A stretch of DNA of 64,000 bases from DATEDA01 sp963789885 (GCA_963789885.1 CAWBNB010000017.1:27991-91990), one strand, 5' to 3'. Positions 44,887 through 53,649 are shown, counted from the first letter of the stretch. Notes: generated by a model from the letters alone, not told the origin. Translations and numbers: made by a program.

Positions 44887-45538
44887 GTGTCCGGCATCAC
44901 GCTCGCGCTGTCCAAGGGCCGGATCCTCGACGAAACGCTCCCGCTGCTCGACGCCGCGGGCATTGCGCCGGCCGAGGATCCGGAAACCTCGCGCAAGCTC
45001 ATCGTCCCCACGCGCCGCGCCGACGTGCGGCTCGTGCTCGTGCGCGCGTCCGACACGCCGACCTACGTGCAGTACGGCGCCGCCGACCTCGGCATCGCGG
45101 GCAAGGACGTCCTCTACGAGCACGGCGGCGCCGGGCTCTACCAGCCGCTCGACCTCAGGATTGCCGCGTGCCGGATGGTGGTCGCCGTGCCGCGACGGCT
45201 TCGACTACGCGCACGCGGTGCGGCAAGGCGCGCGGTTGCGCGTCGCCACCAAGTATCTGCGGGTCGCCCGCGAGCACTTCGCCGCGAAGGGTGTGCACGT
45301 CGACCTCATCCGGCTGTACGGCTCGATGGAACTCGCGCCGCTCACCGGGCTCGCCGACGCGATCGTCGACCTGGTCGCCACCGGCAACACGCTGCGCGCC
45401 AACGCGCTGCACGCGGTCGAGGACATCATGCCCATCTCGAGCCGCCTGATCGTGAACCAGGCGGCGCTCAAGCTGAAGCGCGAGCGGCTGCAGCCGCTGA
45501 TCGATGCGTTCGAGACCGCGGTCGCCGCCCATGCCTGA
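44887..45538 (+). CDS. hisG: ATP phosphoribosyltransferase HisG (short form), frameshifted
   Basis: First enzyme of histidine synthesis. Residues 1–101 (ITLALSKGRILDETLPLLDA, YGAADLGIAGKDVLYE) are in one frame. The rest (DGFDYAHAVRQGARLRVATK, LVATGNTLRANALHAVEDIM) is in the next. One extra base at about 45190 explains it. Corrected, it is 216 residues, the short HisG that lacks the regulatory C-terminal domain and works with HisZ; hisZ is not in the window. Since the rest of the his operon is intact, an assembly error is likely. The start is GTG at 44887. Confidence 0.88.
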
Positions 45539-46838
45539 GATCGCACGACTCTCCACGCGCGAGCCCGACTTCGACGCCCGTCTCGCCGCGCTCACCCGTC
45601 TCGAGGCGTCTCAGGACGAGGCGGTCGATCGCGCGGTCGCCGCGATCGTCGACGACGTTCGCGCGCGCGGCGATGCGGCGGTGCTCGAATACACGCGGCG
45701 GTTCGACCGCGTGGCGGCGTCGAGCGCCGCCGATCTCGAGATCCCGAGGCCCGACCGCGAGCGCGCGCTCGCGGGGCTCGATCGCGCGGTGCGCGATGCG
45801 CTCGCGGCAGCGGCCGCGCGCATCCGCGGCTACCACGAGCGCCAGCGGGCGGAGTCGTGGAGCTATACCGAGGCCGACGGGACGGTGCTCGGGCAGCGCG
45901 TGACGCCGCTCGACCGCGTCGGGCTCTACGTCCCGGGCGGCAAGGCGGCCTATCCCTCGTCGGTGCTGATGAATGCGCTGCCGGCGAAGGTCGCCGGCGT
46001 CGGCGAGCTCGTCATGTGCGTGCCGACGCCGGACGGCGAGCGCAACCCGCTCGTACTTGCGGCCGCGCAGCTCGCCGGGGTCGACCGCGTGTTCGCGATC
46101 GGCGGCGCGCAGGCGGTCGCCGCGCTCGCGTACGGCACCGCGACCGTTCCCGCCGTCGACAAGATCGTCGGCCCGGGCAACGCCTACGTCGCCGCGGCGA
46201 AGCGCCGCGTCTTTGGCACGGTCGGGATCGACATGGTGGCCGGGCCGTCCGAGATCCTGGTGATCTGCGACGGTTCGACCGATCCCGACTGGATCGCGAT
46301 GGACCTCTTTTCGCAGGCGGAGCACGACGAGGTGGCGCAGGCGATCCTGCTCGCACCCGATGCGGGGTTCATCGACCGGGTCGCCGCGAGCATCGATCGC
46401 CAGCTCGCCACGATGCCGCGCCGCGACGTCATCCGGGCGGCGCTCGCGAACCGCGGGGCGCTGATTCTCGTGCGCGACCTCGCGGAGGCGTGCGAGATCG
46501 CCAATCGCGTCGCGCCGGAGCACCTCGAGCTCTCGGTCGCGCAGCCCGAGAACTGGCTCGACCGGATTCGCCACGCGGGCGCGATCTTCGTCGGCCGGTA
46601 CAGCTCGGAGGCGCTCGGCGACTACTGCGCGGGACCAAACCACGTGCTGCCGACGTCGCGGACCGCGCGCTTCTCGTCGCCGCTCGGCGTCTACGATTTC
46701 CAGAAGCGGTCGAGCATCATCAACGTTTCGCGCGCCGGGGCGCGCTCGCTCGCACCGCTCGCGGCCGCGCTCGCGCACGGCGAGGGGCTGCCGGCGCACG
46801 CGCGCTCCGCCGAGCTCCGCCTGGAGACCGAATCGTGA
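45531..46838 (+). CDS. hisD: Histidinol dehydrogenase HisD
   Basis: Oxidises histidinol to histidine in two NAD-dependent steps. 435 residues with GLYVPGGKAAYPSSVLMNALPAKVAG split by the family's nucleotide region, IVGPGNAYVAAAKRRVFG, GPSEILVICD, and the zinc/catalytic residues in SQAEHDEVAQ and VAPEHLELS. ATG at 45531 overlaps the end of hisG by eight bases; an earlier in-frame ATG would add nine non-conserved residues. Confidence 0.96.
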   Translation: MPEIARLSTREPDFDARLAALTRLEASQDEAVDRAVAAIVDDVRARGDAAVLEYTRRFDRVAASSAADLEIPRPDRERALAGLDRAVRDALAAAAARIRGYHERQRAESWSYTEADGTVLGQRVTPLDRVGLYVPGGKAAYPSSVLMNALPAKVAGVGELVMCVPTPDGERNPLVLAAAQLAGVDRVFAIGGAQAVAALAYGTATVPAVDKIVGPGNAYVAAAKRRVFGTVGIDMVAGPSEILVICDGSTDPDWIAMDLFSQAEHDEVAQAILLAPDAGFIDRVAASIDRQLATMPRRDVIRAALANRGALILVRDLAEACEIANRVAPEHLELSVAQPENWLDRIRHAGAIFVGRYSSEALGDYCAGPNHVLPTSRTARFSSPLGVYDFQKRSSIINVSRAGARSLAPLAAALAHGEGLPAHARSAELRLETES

Positions 46839-47917
46839 AGCGCGACCCGGTGAAGCTCGGGCCCGGCGACCTCGTGCGCGACGAGATCCTGTCGCTGAAG
46901 GCGTATCACGTCGCGCCCGCGACCGGAATGATCAAGCTCGATGCGATGGAGAACCCGTACCGGCTGCCCGAGCCGCTGCGCGAAGAGCTCGGCCGCCTCG
47001 TGTCGACGCTGCCGATCAACCGCTACCCCGATCCGGCCGCGCCGGCGCTGGCGGCGCGGCTCCGCTCGACCTTCGGCATCGGCGACGAGCACGGGCTCCT
47101 GATCGGCAACGGCTCGGACGAGATCATCTCGATCGTCGCCCACACGCTCGCGCGTCCGGGCGCGGTGCTGCTTGCCCCCGAGCCGTCGTTCGCGATGTAC
47201 CGCATGAACGCCGTCATCTCACGCATGCGCTATGTCGGCGTAGCGCTCAACCCCGACTTCACGCTCGATCAGGCGCGGTTCCTGGCGGCCATCGAGGAGC
47301 ATCGACCGGCGGTCGTTTTCCTTGCCTACCCCAACAACCCGACCGGGAACCTGTTTCCGGAAGCGGCGGTGGAGGCGATCCTCGCGGCCGCGCCGGGCCT
47401 CGTCGTGCTCGATGAGGCGTATCACGTCTTCGCCGGGCGGACGTTCATGACCCGTCTCGGCGAGTTCCCGAACCTGATGGTGATGCGCACGGTGTCGAAG
47501 CTCGGGCTCGCCGGCGTGCGTCTCGGATACGCCGCGGCACGCCCCGAATGGATCCGGGAGCTCGACAAGGTCCGGCCGCCCTACAACGTCAGCGTGCTCG
47601 CGCAACACGTCGCCGAGCGGCTGCTCGCGCACATCGACGTGTTGCACGGCCAGGCCGAGCGCATCAAGGTCGAACGCGCGGCGATGTTCGACCGCCTCGC
47701 CGACCTGAAGGGCGTCGAGGCGTTCCCGAGCGACGCCAACTTCATCCTGGTCCGCGTGCGGGATGCTGCGGCCATCGACGCGCGTCTCAAGGCGCGCAAC
47801 ATCCTGGTGCGGAACTTCCACGGCAGCCATCCGCTGCTCGCCAACTGCCTGCGACTCACCGTTGGCACGCCCGGCGAGAACGAGCTGCTGCTAGCCGCCC
47901 TCGCGGAGAGCGTATGA
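46835..47917 (+). CDS. hisC: Histidinol-phosphate aminotransferase HisC
   Basis: PLP enzyme of class I/II aminotransferases, 360 residues. It has LDAMENPYRLPEPL at the N-terminus, LIGNGSDEIISIVA, NPNNPTG-type motif (AYPNNPTGNLFP), Asp and Tyr in VVLDEAYHVFA, and the PLP lysine in RTVSKLGLAGVRLGY. GTG at 46835 overlaps the hisD stop (GTGA); the frame is open upstream through hisD but without a family-like start. Confidence 0.95.
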   Translation: MKRDPVKLGPGDLVRDEILSLKAYHVAPATGMIKLDAMENPYRLPEPLREELGRLVSTLPINRYPDPAAPALAARLRSTFGIGDEHGLLIGNGSDEIISIVAHTLARPGAVLLAPEPSFAMYRMNAVISRMRYVGVALNPDFTLDQARFLAAIEEHRPAVVFLAYPNNPTGNLFPEAAVEAILAAAPGLVVLDEAYHVFAGRTFMTRLGEFPNLMVMRTVSKLGLAGVRLGYAAARPEWIRELDKVRPPYNVSVLAQHVAERLLAHIDVLHGQAERIKVERAAMFDRLADLKGVEAFPSDANFILVRVRDAAAIDARLKARNILVRNFHGSHPLLANCLRLTVGTPGENELLLAALAESV

Positions 47918-48501
47918 GAAACGCCGCGGTCACCCGCAAGACGGCCGAAACCGAGATCCGGGTTTCGGTCAACCTCGACGGCACCGGGAAGGCGAAGCTC
48001 GCCACCGGCGTACCGTTCCTCGACCACATGCTCGACCAGGTCGCGCGCCACGGCCTGATCGACCTCGACATCGAAGCGAAGGGTGACCTGCACATCGACG
48101 CCCACCACACCGTCGAGGACATAGGGATTACCCTCGGTCAGGCGGTGGCAAAAGCGATCGGCGACAAGAAGGGCATCCGCCGGTTCGGTCATGCCTACGT
48201 CCCGCTCGACGAGGCGCTCGCGCGCGTGGTGATCGATTTCTCGGGGCGGCCGGGCCTCGAGTTCCACGTCGCGTTCGTGCGCGCGCGCATCGGCGAGTTC
48301 GACGTCGACCTGGTGCACGAGTTTTTCCAGGGCTTCGTGAACCACGCCCAGGTGACCCTGCACGTCGACAACCTGCGCGGGTCGAACGCGCATCACCAGG
48401 CCGAGACGGCTTTCAAGGCGTTCGCGCGCGCGCTCCGGATGGCGGTCGAGCCCGACCCCCGGACGGGGGGGGCCGTGCCTTCGACCAAGGGCACGCTCTA
48501 G
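47914..48501 (+). CDS. hisB: Imidazoleglycerol-phosphate dehydratase HisB
   Basis: Monofunctional 195-residue dehydratase, without the histidinol phosphatase domain found in enterobacteria. It shows the manganese-binding histidine motifs VPFLDHMLDQVARHG, DAHHTVEDIGI and GSNAHHQAETAFKAFARAL. ATG overlaps the hisC stop (ATGA). Confidence 0.96.
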   Translation: MRNAAVTRKTAETEIRVSVNLDGTGKAKLATGVPFLDHMLDQVARHGLIDLDIEAKGDLHIDAHHTVEDIGITLGQAVAKAIGDKKGIRRFGHAYVPLDEALARVVIDFSGRPGLEFHVAFVRARIGEFDVDLVHEFFQGFVNHAQVTLHVDNLRGSNAHHQAETAFKAFARALRMAVEPDPRTGGAVPSTKGTL

Positions 48502-48542
48502 GCGGCTCGCGCTTCCACGGCGTCTTCGCAGTCCCCGCCCGC

Positions 48543-49181
48543 ATGATGCACATCGCAGTGGTCGACTACGGCATGGGCAACCTGCGCTCGGTCTCGAAGG
48601 CGATCGAGCACGTGGCGGCCGGCCGGCCGGTGCTGGTCACCTCCGACGCGGCGGACATCGACGAAGCGGAGCGGGTCGTCTTCCCCGGGCAGGGGGCGAT
48701 GCCGGATTGCATGCGCGAGCTCGAGCGGGCGGGGCTGCGCGAGGCGGTCGTCCGCGCCGCAGCCGCGAAGCCCCTGCTCGGCATCTGCATCGGCGCGCAG
48801 ATGCTGTTCGACTGGAGCGCCGAGGGCGACACCCCCGGGCTCGGCACCTTCCGGGGGCGGGTGGTCCGGTTCCCGCCCGACCGCCTGCACGACGCGCCGG
48901 GCGGACCGCTCAAGGTCCCGCACATGGGCTGGAACCGGGTGCACCAGACCGTGGCGCACGCGCTGTGGCGCGGCATCGGCGCCGGCGAGCGCTTTTACTT
49001 CTGCCACAGCTACTTCTTCGTCCCTGAGGAAAACGACCTCGAAAGCGCGCGCGCGGAGTACGGGCTCCCCTTTACCTGCGCGGTGGCGCGGGATAACATT
49101 TTCGCGGTACAGTTCCATCCCGAGAAAAGCCACTCGGCCGGATTGCAGCTGCTCGCCAACTTCGTCGCCTGGAAGCCCTAA
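48543..49181 (+). CDS. hisH: Imidazole glycerol phosphate synthase subunit HisH
   Basis: Glutaminase subunit that passes ammonia to HisF. 212 residues of a class I glutamine amidotransferase, with nucleophile Cys in GICIGAQMLF and the His/Glu pair in VQFHPEKSHSAG. It starts VVDYGMGNLRSV as in all HisH. Two ATG codons in a row (48543 and 48546) make the exact start ambiguous by one residue. Confidence 0.95.
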   Translation: MMHIAVVDYGMGNLRSVSKAIEHVAAGRPVLVTSDAADIDEAERVVFPGQGAMPDCMRELERAGLREAVVRAAAAKPLLGICIGAQMLFDWSAEGDTPGLGTFRGRVVRFPPDRLHDAPGGPLKVPHMGWNRVHQTVAHALWRGIGAGERFYFCHSYFFVPEENDLESARAEYGLPFTCAVARDNIFAVQFHPEKSHSAGLQLLANFVAWKP

Positions 49182-49255
49182 GCCGCTCGATCCTCCGCGG
49201 CGCGCAAGCGCCGTCCCCAGCACTGCCAACCCCGCTTCCCGCCACCGCACCCGCG

Positions 49256-50131
49256 ATGGTCATCATCCCGGCGATCGATCTGAAGGACGGCCGCTGCGTC
49301 CGCCTGAAGCAGGGCGACATGGCCCAGGCCACGGTCTACTCCGACGACCCGGTCGCGATGGCGAAGCACTGGCTCGCGCAGGGCGCGCGCCGGCTGCACA
49401 TCGTCGACCTGAACGGCGCGGCCGCCGGGCGTCCGAGGAACGAGGGCGTGATCCGCGACATCCTCAAGGCGGTGGGCGACGACCTCCCGATCCAGCTCGG
49501 CGGCGGCATCCGCGACCTCGACACGATCGAGAAGTACCTCGACTACGGCGTGAGCTACATCATCGTGGGCACGGCGGCGGTGAAGAATCCCGGCTTCCTG
49601 TCCGACGCGTGCACCGCGTTCGCCGGCCACATCATCGTCGGCCTCGACGCGAAGGACGGCAAGGTCGCGGTCGAGGGCTGGTCGAAGCTCACCGGCCACG
49701 ACGTGATCGACCTCGCGAAGAAGTTCGAGGATTACGGCGTCGAGGCGGTGATCTACACCGACATCGGCCGCGACGGCATGCTGACGGGCGTGAACGTGGA
49801 TGCGACGATCCGCCTCGCGCGCGAGTTGCGGACGCCGGTGATCGCGAGCGGCGGCCTGACCGGGCTGGACGACGTGAAGGCCCTGTGCGCACTCGAGCCG
49901 GAAGGCGTGATGGGCGTGATCACCGGCCGGGCGCTGTATCAGGGGACGGTCGATTTCAAGCAAGCGCAGGCGGAAGCTGACCGGATCAGCGAGGGGGGAA
50001 GGGGGAAGGGTGAACGCGGGCCGGGCCCGTTCGCGTACCCTTCCCCCTTCCCCCTTCCCCCTCCTGCCTTCCCATGCCGCTCGCCAAGCGCATCATTCCC
50101 TGTCTCGACGTCACTGCGGGACGGGTCGTGA
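49256..50131 (+). CDS. hisA: Phosphoribosylformimino-5-aminoimidazole carboxamide ribotide isomerase HisA, extended
   Basis: A TIM-barrel isomerase: catalytic Asp in IIPAIDLKDGRCVRL, then QLGGGIRD, the second catalytic Asp in YTDIGRDGMLTG, and VIASGGLTGLDD. The enzyme proper ends near residue 245 (ALYQGTVDFKQAQAEAD). Here the frame runs on for about 45 residues of low-complexity Gly/Pro/Phe sequence encoded by an inverted repeat at 49994–50054, and overlaps the start of hisF by 58 bases. The tail is probably a side effect of the repeat removing the old stop codon, not a functional domain. Confidence 0.94.
   Translation: MVIIPAIDLKDGRCVRLKQGDMAQATVYSDDPVAMAKHWLAQGARRLHIVDLNGAAAGRPRNEGVIRDILKAVGDDLPIQLGGGIRDLDTIEKYLDYGVSYIIVGTAAVKNPGFLSDACTAFAGHIIVGLDAKDGKVAVEGWSKLTGHDVIDLAKKFEDYGVEAVIYTDIGRDGMLTGVNVDATIRLARELRTPVIASGGLTGLDDVKALCALEPEGVMGVITGRALYQGTVDFKQAQAEADRISEGGRGKGERGPGPFAYPSPFPLPPPAFPCRSPSASFPVSTSLRDGS
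49994..50054. repeat. Long purine/pyrimidine inverted repeat at the hisA–hisF junction
   Basis: The left arm (GGGGGAAGGGGGAAGGGT, 49994–50011) pairs perfectly over 18 bases with 50037–50054. The centre holds further partial pairing (ACGCG with CGCGT, GGGCC with GGGCCC-like bases). One strand of each arm is nearly pure purine. It lies inside the extended hisA frame, just before hisF, and would form a strong hairpin in the his mRNA. Confidence 0.85.
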
Positions 50132-50832
50132 AGGGCGTGAATTTCGTCAATCTGCGCGACGCCGGCGATCCGGTGGAGATCGCGCGGCGCTACGACGACC
50201 AGGGCGCCGACGAGCTTTGCTTTCTCGACATCACCGCAAGTTCCGACGAGCGCGACACAATCGTGCAGGTGGTGGAGGCGGTCGCGGCGGAGGTCTTCAT
50301 CCCGCTGACGGTCGGCGGCGGCGTGCGGAGCGCCGCGGACGTGCGGCGGCTCCTCAACGCGGGCGCCGACAAGGTTTCGATCAACACGGCGGCGGTGCAG
50401 GACCCGGGCGTCGTCGAGGACGCGGCGGGCCGGTTCGGCGCGCAATGCATCGTCGTCGCGATCGACGCCAAGCGCTCGAGGGCCGGCTGGGAGGTGTTCA
50501 CGCACGGCGGTCGGAAACCCACGGGGCTCGACGCGGTCGAATGGGCAAGGCGAATGCAGGCCGCCGGGGCGGGCGAGATCCTGCTCACGAGCATGGATCG
50601 CGACGGCACGCGCGCCGGGTTCGATCTCGCGCTGACGCGCGCGGTCGCCGAGGCGGTGGACGTGCCGGTGATCGCGAGCGGCGGCGCCGGCAACCTGGAG
50701 CATCTTGCGGCGGGGGTGATCGAGGGGAAGGCCGATGCAGTCCTCGCGGCGAGCATCTTCCACTACGGCGAATACACCGTGCGCCAGGCGAAGGAAGTCA
50801 TGGCCGCGCGCGGGATCGAGGTCCGGCTGTGA
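50074..50832 (+). CDS. hisF: Imidazole glycerol phosphate synthase subunit HisF
   Basis: Cyclase subunit that closes the imidazole ring with ammonia from HisH. 252-residue TIM barrel with catalytic Asp in IIPCLDVTAGRVVKGVNF, VGGGVRSAADVRRLL, and the second Asp in LLTSMDRDGTRAGFD. It starts at ATG within the 3' end of the extended hisA frame; a purine-poor leader precedes it, so translation may depend on the upstream hairpin region. Its stop overlaps the hisI GTG. Confidence 0.96.
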   Translation: MPLAKRIIPCLDVTAGRVVKGVNFVNLRDAGDPVEIARRYDDQGADELCFLDITASSDERDTIVQVVEAVAAEVFIPLTVGGGVRSAADVRRLLNAGADKVSINTAAVQDPGVVEDAAGRFGAQCIVVAIDAKRSRAGWEVFTHGGRKPTGLDAVEWARRMQAAGAGEILLTSMDRDGTRAGFDLALTRAVAEAVDVPVIASGGAGNLEHLAAGVIEGKADAVLAASIFHYGEYTVRQAKEVMAARGIEVRL

Positions 50833-51221
50833 ACGCGGGGTGGCTCGACGACGTGAAATGGGACGAGCGTGGCCTCGTACCGGTCGTGGCGCAGGAGGTC
50901 CTGACCGGGCGCGTGCTCATGTTCGCCTGGATGGACCGCGCAGCGCTTGCACGCACCGCCGAGACGGGCGAGGCGGTGTACTACTCGCGCTCGCGCGAGC
51001 GGCTGTGGCGCAAGGGCGAGGAGTCCGGCCACATCCAGCGGGTACGGGAGATCCGTATGGATTGCGACAACGACGTGGTGCTGCTCAAGGTGGAGCAGGT
51101 GGGCGGCATCGCGTGCCACACCGGGCGGACGAGCTGTTTCTTCCAGAAGCTCGTCGACGGGCGCTGGGTGACCGTTGAAGCGGTGACCAAGGATCCGCGG
51201 GAGATCTACCGAAGGGACTGA
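50829..51221 (+). CDS. hisI: Phosphoribosyl-AMP cyclohydrolase HisI
   Basis: Opens the adenine ring of PR-AMP. 130 residues, single domain, with the metal-binding MDCDNDVVLLKVEQVGGIACHTGRTSCF region (Asp and Cys ligands) and AWMDRAALARTAETG. GTG at 50829 overlaps the hisF stop (GTGA). The separate hisE follows after six bases, so the two activities are not fused. Confidence 0.96.
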   Translation: MNAGWLDDVKWDERGLVPVVAQEVLTGRVLMFAWMDRAALARTAETGEAVYYSRSRERLWRKGEESGHIQRVREIRMDCDNDVVLLKVEQVGGIACHTGRTSCFFQKLVDGRWVTVEAVTKDPREIYRRD

Positions 51222-51227
51222 GCAGGC

Positions 51228-51569
51228 ATGAGCGACATCCTCGACCGGCTGGCCGAATCGATCGAAAGCCGCAAGGGCGGCGACCCGCAGCGCTCGTACG
51301 TCGCGCGGCTGCTCGCGCAGGGCGAGGACGCGGTACTGAAGAAGATCGGCGAAGAGGCGACCGAAACAGTGATGGCCGGCAAATCCGGCGATCGTCTGCG
51401 GATCGTCGGCGAGATGGCGGACCTGTGGTTCCATTGCCTGGTCGTGCTTGCGCACTACGGTCTCGGTCCGCGCGACGTCCTCGCGGAATTGCGGCGTCGC
51501 GAGGGGATCTCGGGCATCGACGAGAAGGCCGCGCGCGGGGGCGGGCGCATCGAGGCGGAGAAGGAGTAG
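51228..51569 (+). CDS. hisE: Phosphoribosyl-ATP pyrophosphatase HisE
   Basis: Removes pyrophosphate from PR-ATP. 113-residue MazG-like all-helical protein with IGEEATETVMAGKSGD and the acidic helix EMADLWFHCLVVLAHYGL. It is preceded by a GAGCAGG ribosome site and sits between hisI and the HIT gene as usual in betaproteobacteria. Confidence 0.95.
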   Translation: MSDILDRLAESIESRKGGDPQRSYVARLLAQGEDAVLKKIGEEATETVMAGKSGDRLRIVGEMADLWFHCLVVLAHYGLGPRDVLAELRRREGISGIDEKAARGGGRIEAEKE

Positions 51570-51573
51570 CGGG

Positions 51574-51945
51574 ATGACGCGAGGCGCCACCACGCCGGAG
51601 AGCTGCATCTTCTGCAGGATCGTTCGCGGCGAGATCCCGTCGCAGAAGGTCTACGAGGACGACGAGGTACTGGCGTTCAAGGACGTCCGCCCCGCCGCGC
51701 CGGTGCACGTCCTCCTGGTCCCGAAGCTGCACATCGCCTCGCTCTACGAGGCGGACCTCGCTCAGGCGCCGCTGCTCGGCCGGATGCTGGGTCTCACCGG
51801 GCGGATCGCCCGGGAGCAGGGCGCCGCCGACGGCTTCCGGACGATCGTCAATACGGGACGAGTGGGGGGGCAGGAGGTGTATCATCTGCACATCCACGTA
51901 ATCGGCGGTCCCAAGGCCCTCGGGCCGATGATCGTCCGACAGTAG
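51574..51945 (+). CDS. HIT-family nucleotide-binding protein (HinT-like)
   Basis: 123-residue purine nucleoside phosphoramidase-type protein with CIFCRIVRGEIPSQKVYEDD at the N-terminus (zinc-like Cys pair) and the histidine triad HLHIHVIGG near the end. It starts four bases after the hisE stop. HIT proteins of this type hydrolyse AMP-linked amines; the biological target is not known. It is commonly found between hisE and tatA. Confidence 0.94.
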   Translation: MTRGATTPESCIFCRIVRGEIPSQKVYEDDEVLAFKDVRPAAPVHVLLVPKLHIASLYEADLAQAPLLGRMLGLTGRIAREQGAADGFRTIVNTGRVGGQEVYHLHIHVIGGPKALGPMIVRQ

Positions 51946-51959
51946 GCAAGGAAATCGAC

Positions 51960-52196
51960 ATGGGATCGTTCAGCATCTGGCACTGGCTGATCGTGTTGCT
52001 CATCATCGTGCTCGTCTTCGGCACGAAGAAGCTGCGCAACATCGGGTCGGACCTCGGCAACGCGGTGAAGGGCTTCAAGGACGGCATCAAGGGCGGCGCG
52101 GCGGAAAGCGCGCCGAACGGCGGCGGCACGCCGCCGCAGGTGTCGGGCCAGACCATCGAAGGCGAGGTCAAGAAGGAGTCGAGCACCAAGGCCTGA
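51960..52196 (+). CDS. tatA: Sec-independent protein translocase subunit TatA
   Basis: 78 residues: an N-terminal membrane helix (SIWHWLIVLLIIVLVFGTKKL) with the FGTKKLRNIG motif, an amphipathic helix (DLGNAVKGFKDGI) and a charged tail. Oligomers form the pore of the Tat pathway, which exports folded proteins. The Rieske protein petA in this window is a likely Tat client. A strong terminator lies 35 bases after its stop, before tatB. Confidence 0.95.
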   Translation: MGSFSIWHWLIVLLIIVLVFGTKKLRNIGSDLGNAVKGFKDGIKGGAAESAPNGGGTPPQVSGQTIEGEVKKESSTKA

Positions 52197-52230
52197 CGCG
52201 GGCGCTGCCCGCGTCGACGCGCATCAGGAC

Positions 52231-52255
52231 GCCGGGCCCGCCCGGCTTCTTTTTT
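52231..52255 (+). terminator. Rho-independent terminator between tatA and tatB
   Basis: GCCGGGC-CC-GCCCGGC (52231–52246) is followed by TTCTTTTTTT, a classic intrinsic terminator on the plus strand. It would give more tatA (and his) message than tatB–tatC, matching the need for excess TatA. Confidence 0.85.
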
Positions 52256-52351
52256 GGACCGGCCCGGCGCGAAGCACCCTTGCCGGGCCTGATGAGAGGC
52301 TCTTTCGCAAGCTCCCTATCGGGTGACGTGATCAAGGCCGTCTGACTTCCA

Positions 52352-52750
52352 ATGTTCGATATCGGTTTCTCGGAGCTGCTCGTCATCGCGGTCGTCGCGC
52401 TGCTCGTGATCGGGCCGGAGAAGCTGCCGAAGGTCGCGCGCACCGCCGGCATCATGTTCGGCCGCCTGCAGCGCTATGTGAACGACGTCAAGGCCGACAT
52501 CCAGCGCGAGGTCGAGCTCGACGAGCTGAAGAAGCTCCGCTCGCAGTTCGAGGACGCGGCGAAATCGGTCGAGCAGTCGGTGAACGAGGTCGACCAGCAG
52601 ATGCGCGCGGTCGGGGACGATCTAAACCGGTCGATCGGCGACCCGGCCGCCGGCACCGGTTCCGCCGCGTCGGAAGCCGCCTCCGCGCCGGGTGCCGCGC
52701 TGCCGCCGCCGGGCGATCCCGCCAAGACTTCCAGCGAAGCGAAGGTCTAG
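52352..52750 (+). CDS. tatB: Sec-independent protein translocase subunit TatB
   Basis: 132 residues: MFDIGFSELLVIAVVALLVIGPEKLP, with Glu8 in the helix and the GPEKLP hinge, mark TatB rather than TatA. A long amphipathic helix (VNDVKADIQREVELDELKKL) and a Pro/Ala-rich tail follow. It forms the substrate receptor with TatC. A 155-base gap with a terminator separates it from tatA, so an own promoter or readthrough must serve tatB–tatC. Confidence 0.95.
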   Translation: MFDIGFSELLVIAVVALLVIGPEKLPKVARTAGIMFGRLQRYVNDVKADIQREVELDELKKLRSQFEDAAKSVEQSVNEVDQQMRAVGDDLNRSIGDPAAGTGSAASEAASAPGAALPPPGDPAKTSSEAKV

Positions 52751-52760
52751 CCTGCAGCCC

Positions 52761-53570
52761 ATGGCCGGCGAGCAGGACACCTTCATCTCCCATCTCGTCG
52801 AGCTCCGCGACCGGCTGCTGCGGTCGCTGCTCGCGGTGGGCCTCGCGTTCATCGTGCTGTTCTTCTACCCCGGGTCGGGGCCGATCTACGATTTTCTCGC
52901 GGCGCCGCTGATGCAGGCGCTGCCCCAGGGCACGAAGATGATCGCGACCGGCGTGATCACGCCCTTCATGGTCCCGGTCAAGGTCACCGCCTGGGTGGCG
53001 CTGATCGTCGTGCTGCCGTACGTGCTCTACCAGGCGTGGGCGTTCGTCGCGCCGGGCCTCTACGCGCACGAGAAGCGGCTGGCGCTGCCGCTGGTGATCG
53101 CGAGCACGGTGCTGTTCCTCGCCGGGATCGCGTTCTGCTACTACTTCGTATTCGGCAAGGTCTTCAAGTTCATCAACAGCTTCGCGCCCCAGAGCATCAC
53201 GCCGGCGCCGGACATCGAGGCCTACTTCAGCTTCGTGCTGACGATGTTCCTCGCGTTCGGGGTGACCTTCGAGATCCCGGTGGTGGTCGTGGTGCTCGCG
53301 CGCGCCGGCATCGTGACGATCGAGCAGTTGAAGTCGGTGCGCCCCTACGTGATCGTCGGCGCCTTCGTCGTGGCCGCCGTCGTCACGCCGCCCGACGTCC
53401 TGTCGCAGCTGCTGCTCGCGATACCGATGTGCCTGCTGTACGAGCTCGGGCTCTTTGTCGCCCGCTTCGCGGTGAAGCCCGTCGGCAAGTCGGACTGGGA
53501 GGCGCCATCGGACGCCGAGATGGACCGCGAGCTCGACAAGGCGGAAGCGAACAGCAAGGACCCGAAGTGA
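52761..53570 (+). CDS. tatC: Sec-independent protein translocase subunit TatC
   Basis: 269-residue membrane protein with six helices and TatC marks: SHLVELRDRLLRSL at the N-terminus (signal-binding Glu), YQAWAFVAPGLYAHEKR, and FGVTFEIPVVVVVL. It binds the twin-arginine signal together with TatB. ATG at 52761 is ten bases after the tatB stop and gives the standard N-terminus. It is convergent with the DegS-like protease. Confidence 0.96.
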   Translation: MAGEQDTFISHLVELRDRLLRSLLAVGLAFIVLFFYPGSGPIYDFLAAPLMQALPQGTKMIATGVITPFMVPVKVTAWVALIVVLPYVLYQAWAFVAPGLYAHEKRLALPLVIASTVLFLAGIAFCYYFVFGKVFKFINSFAPQSITPAPDIEAYFSFVLTMFLAFGVTFEIPVVVVVLARAGIVTIEQLKSVRPYVIVGAFVVAAVVTPPDVLSQLLLAIPMCLLYELGLFVARFAVKPVGKSDWEAPSDAEMDRELDKAEANSKDPK

Positions 53571-53649
53571 CCGCGCGGCGCCCCGCCTGCGCGAACCCGC
53601 GCACCGCGGGCGCGACCGTCGGCCGATGCTCCGCCGCTGCGACCGCAGG

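Noticed and set aside
45857..46834. Upstream extension of HisC through hisD
   Set aside because: The extra sequence is an out-of-frame reading of hisD; GTG at 46835 gives the family N-terminus and the usual GTGA overlap.
49994..50054. Inverted repeat considered as insertion-sequence ends
   Set aside because: The arms are only about 25 bases apart with no transposase between, so it is a hairpin-forming repeat, not a mobile element.
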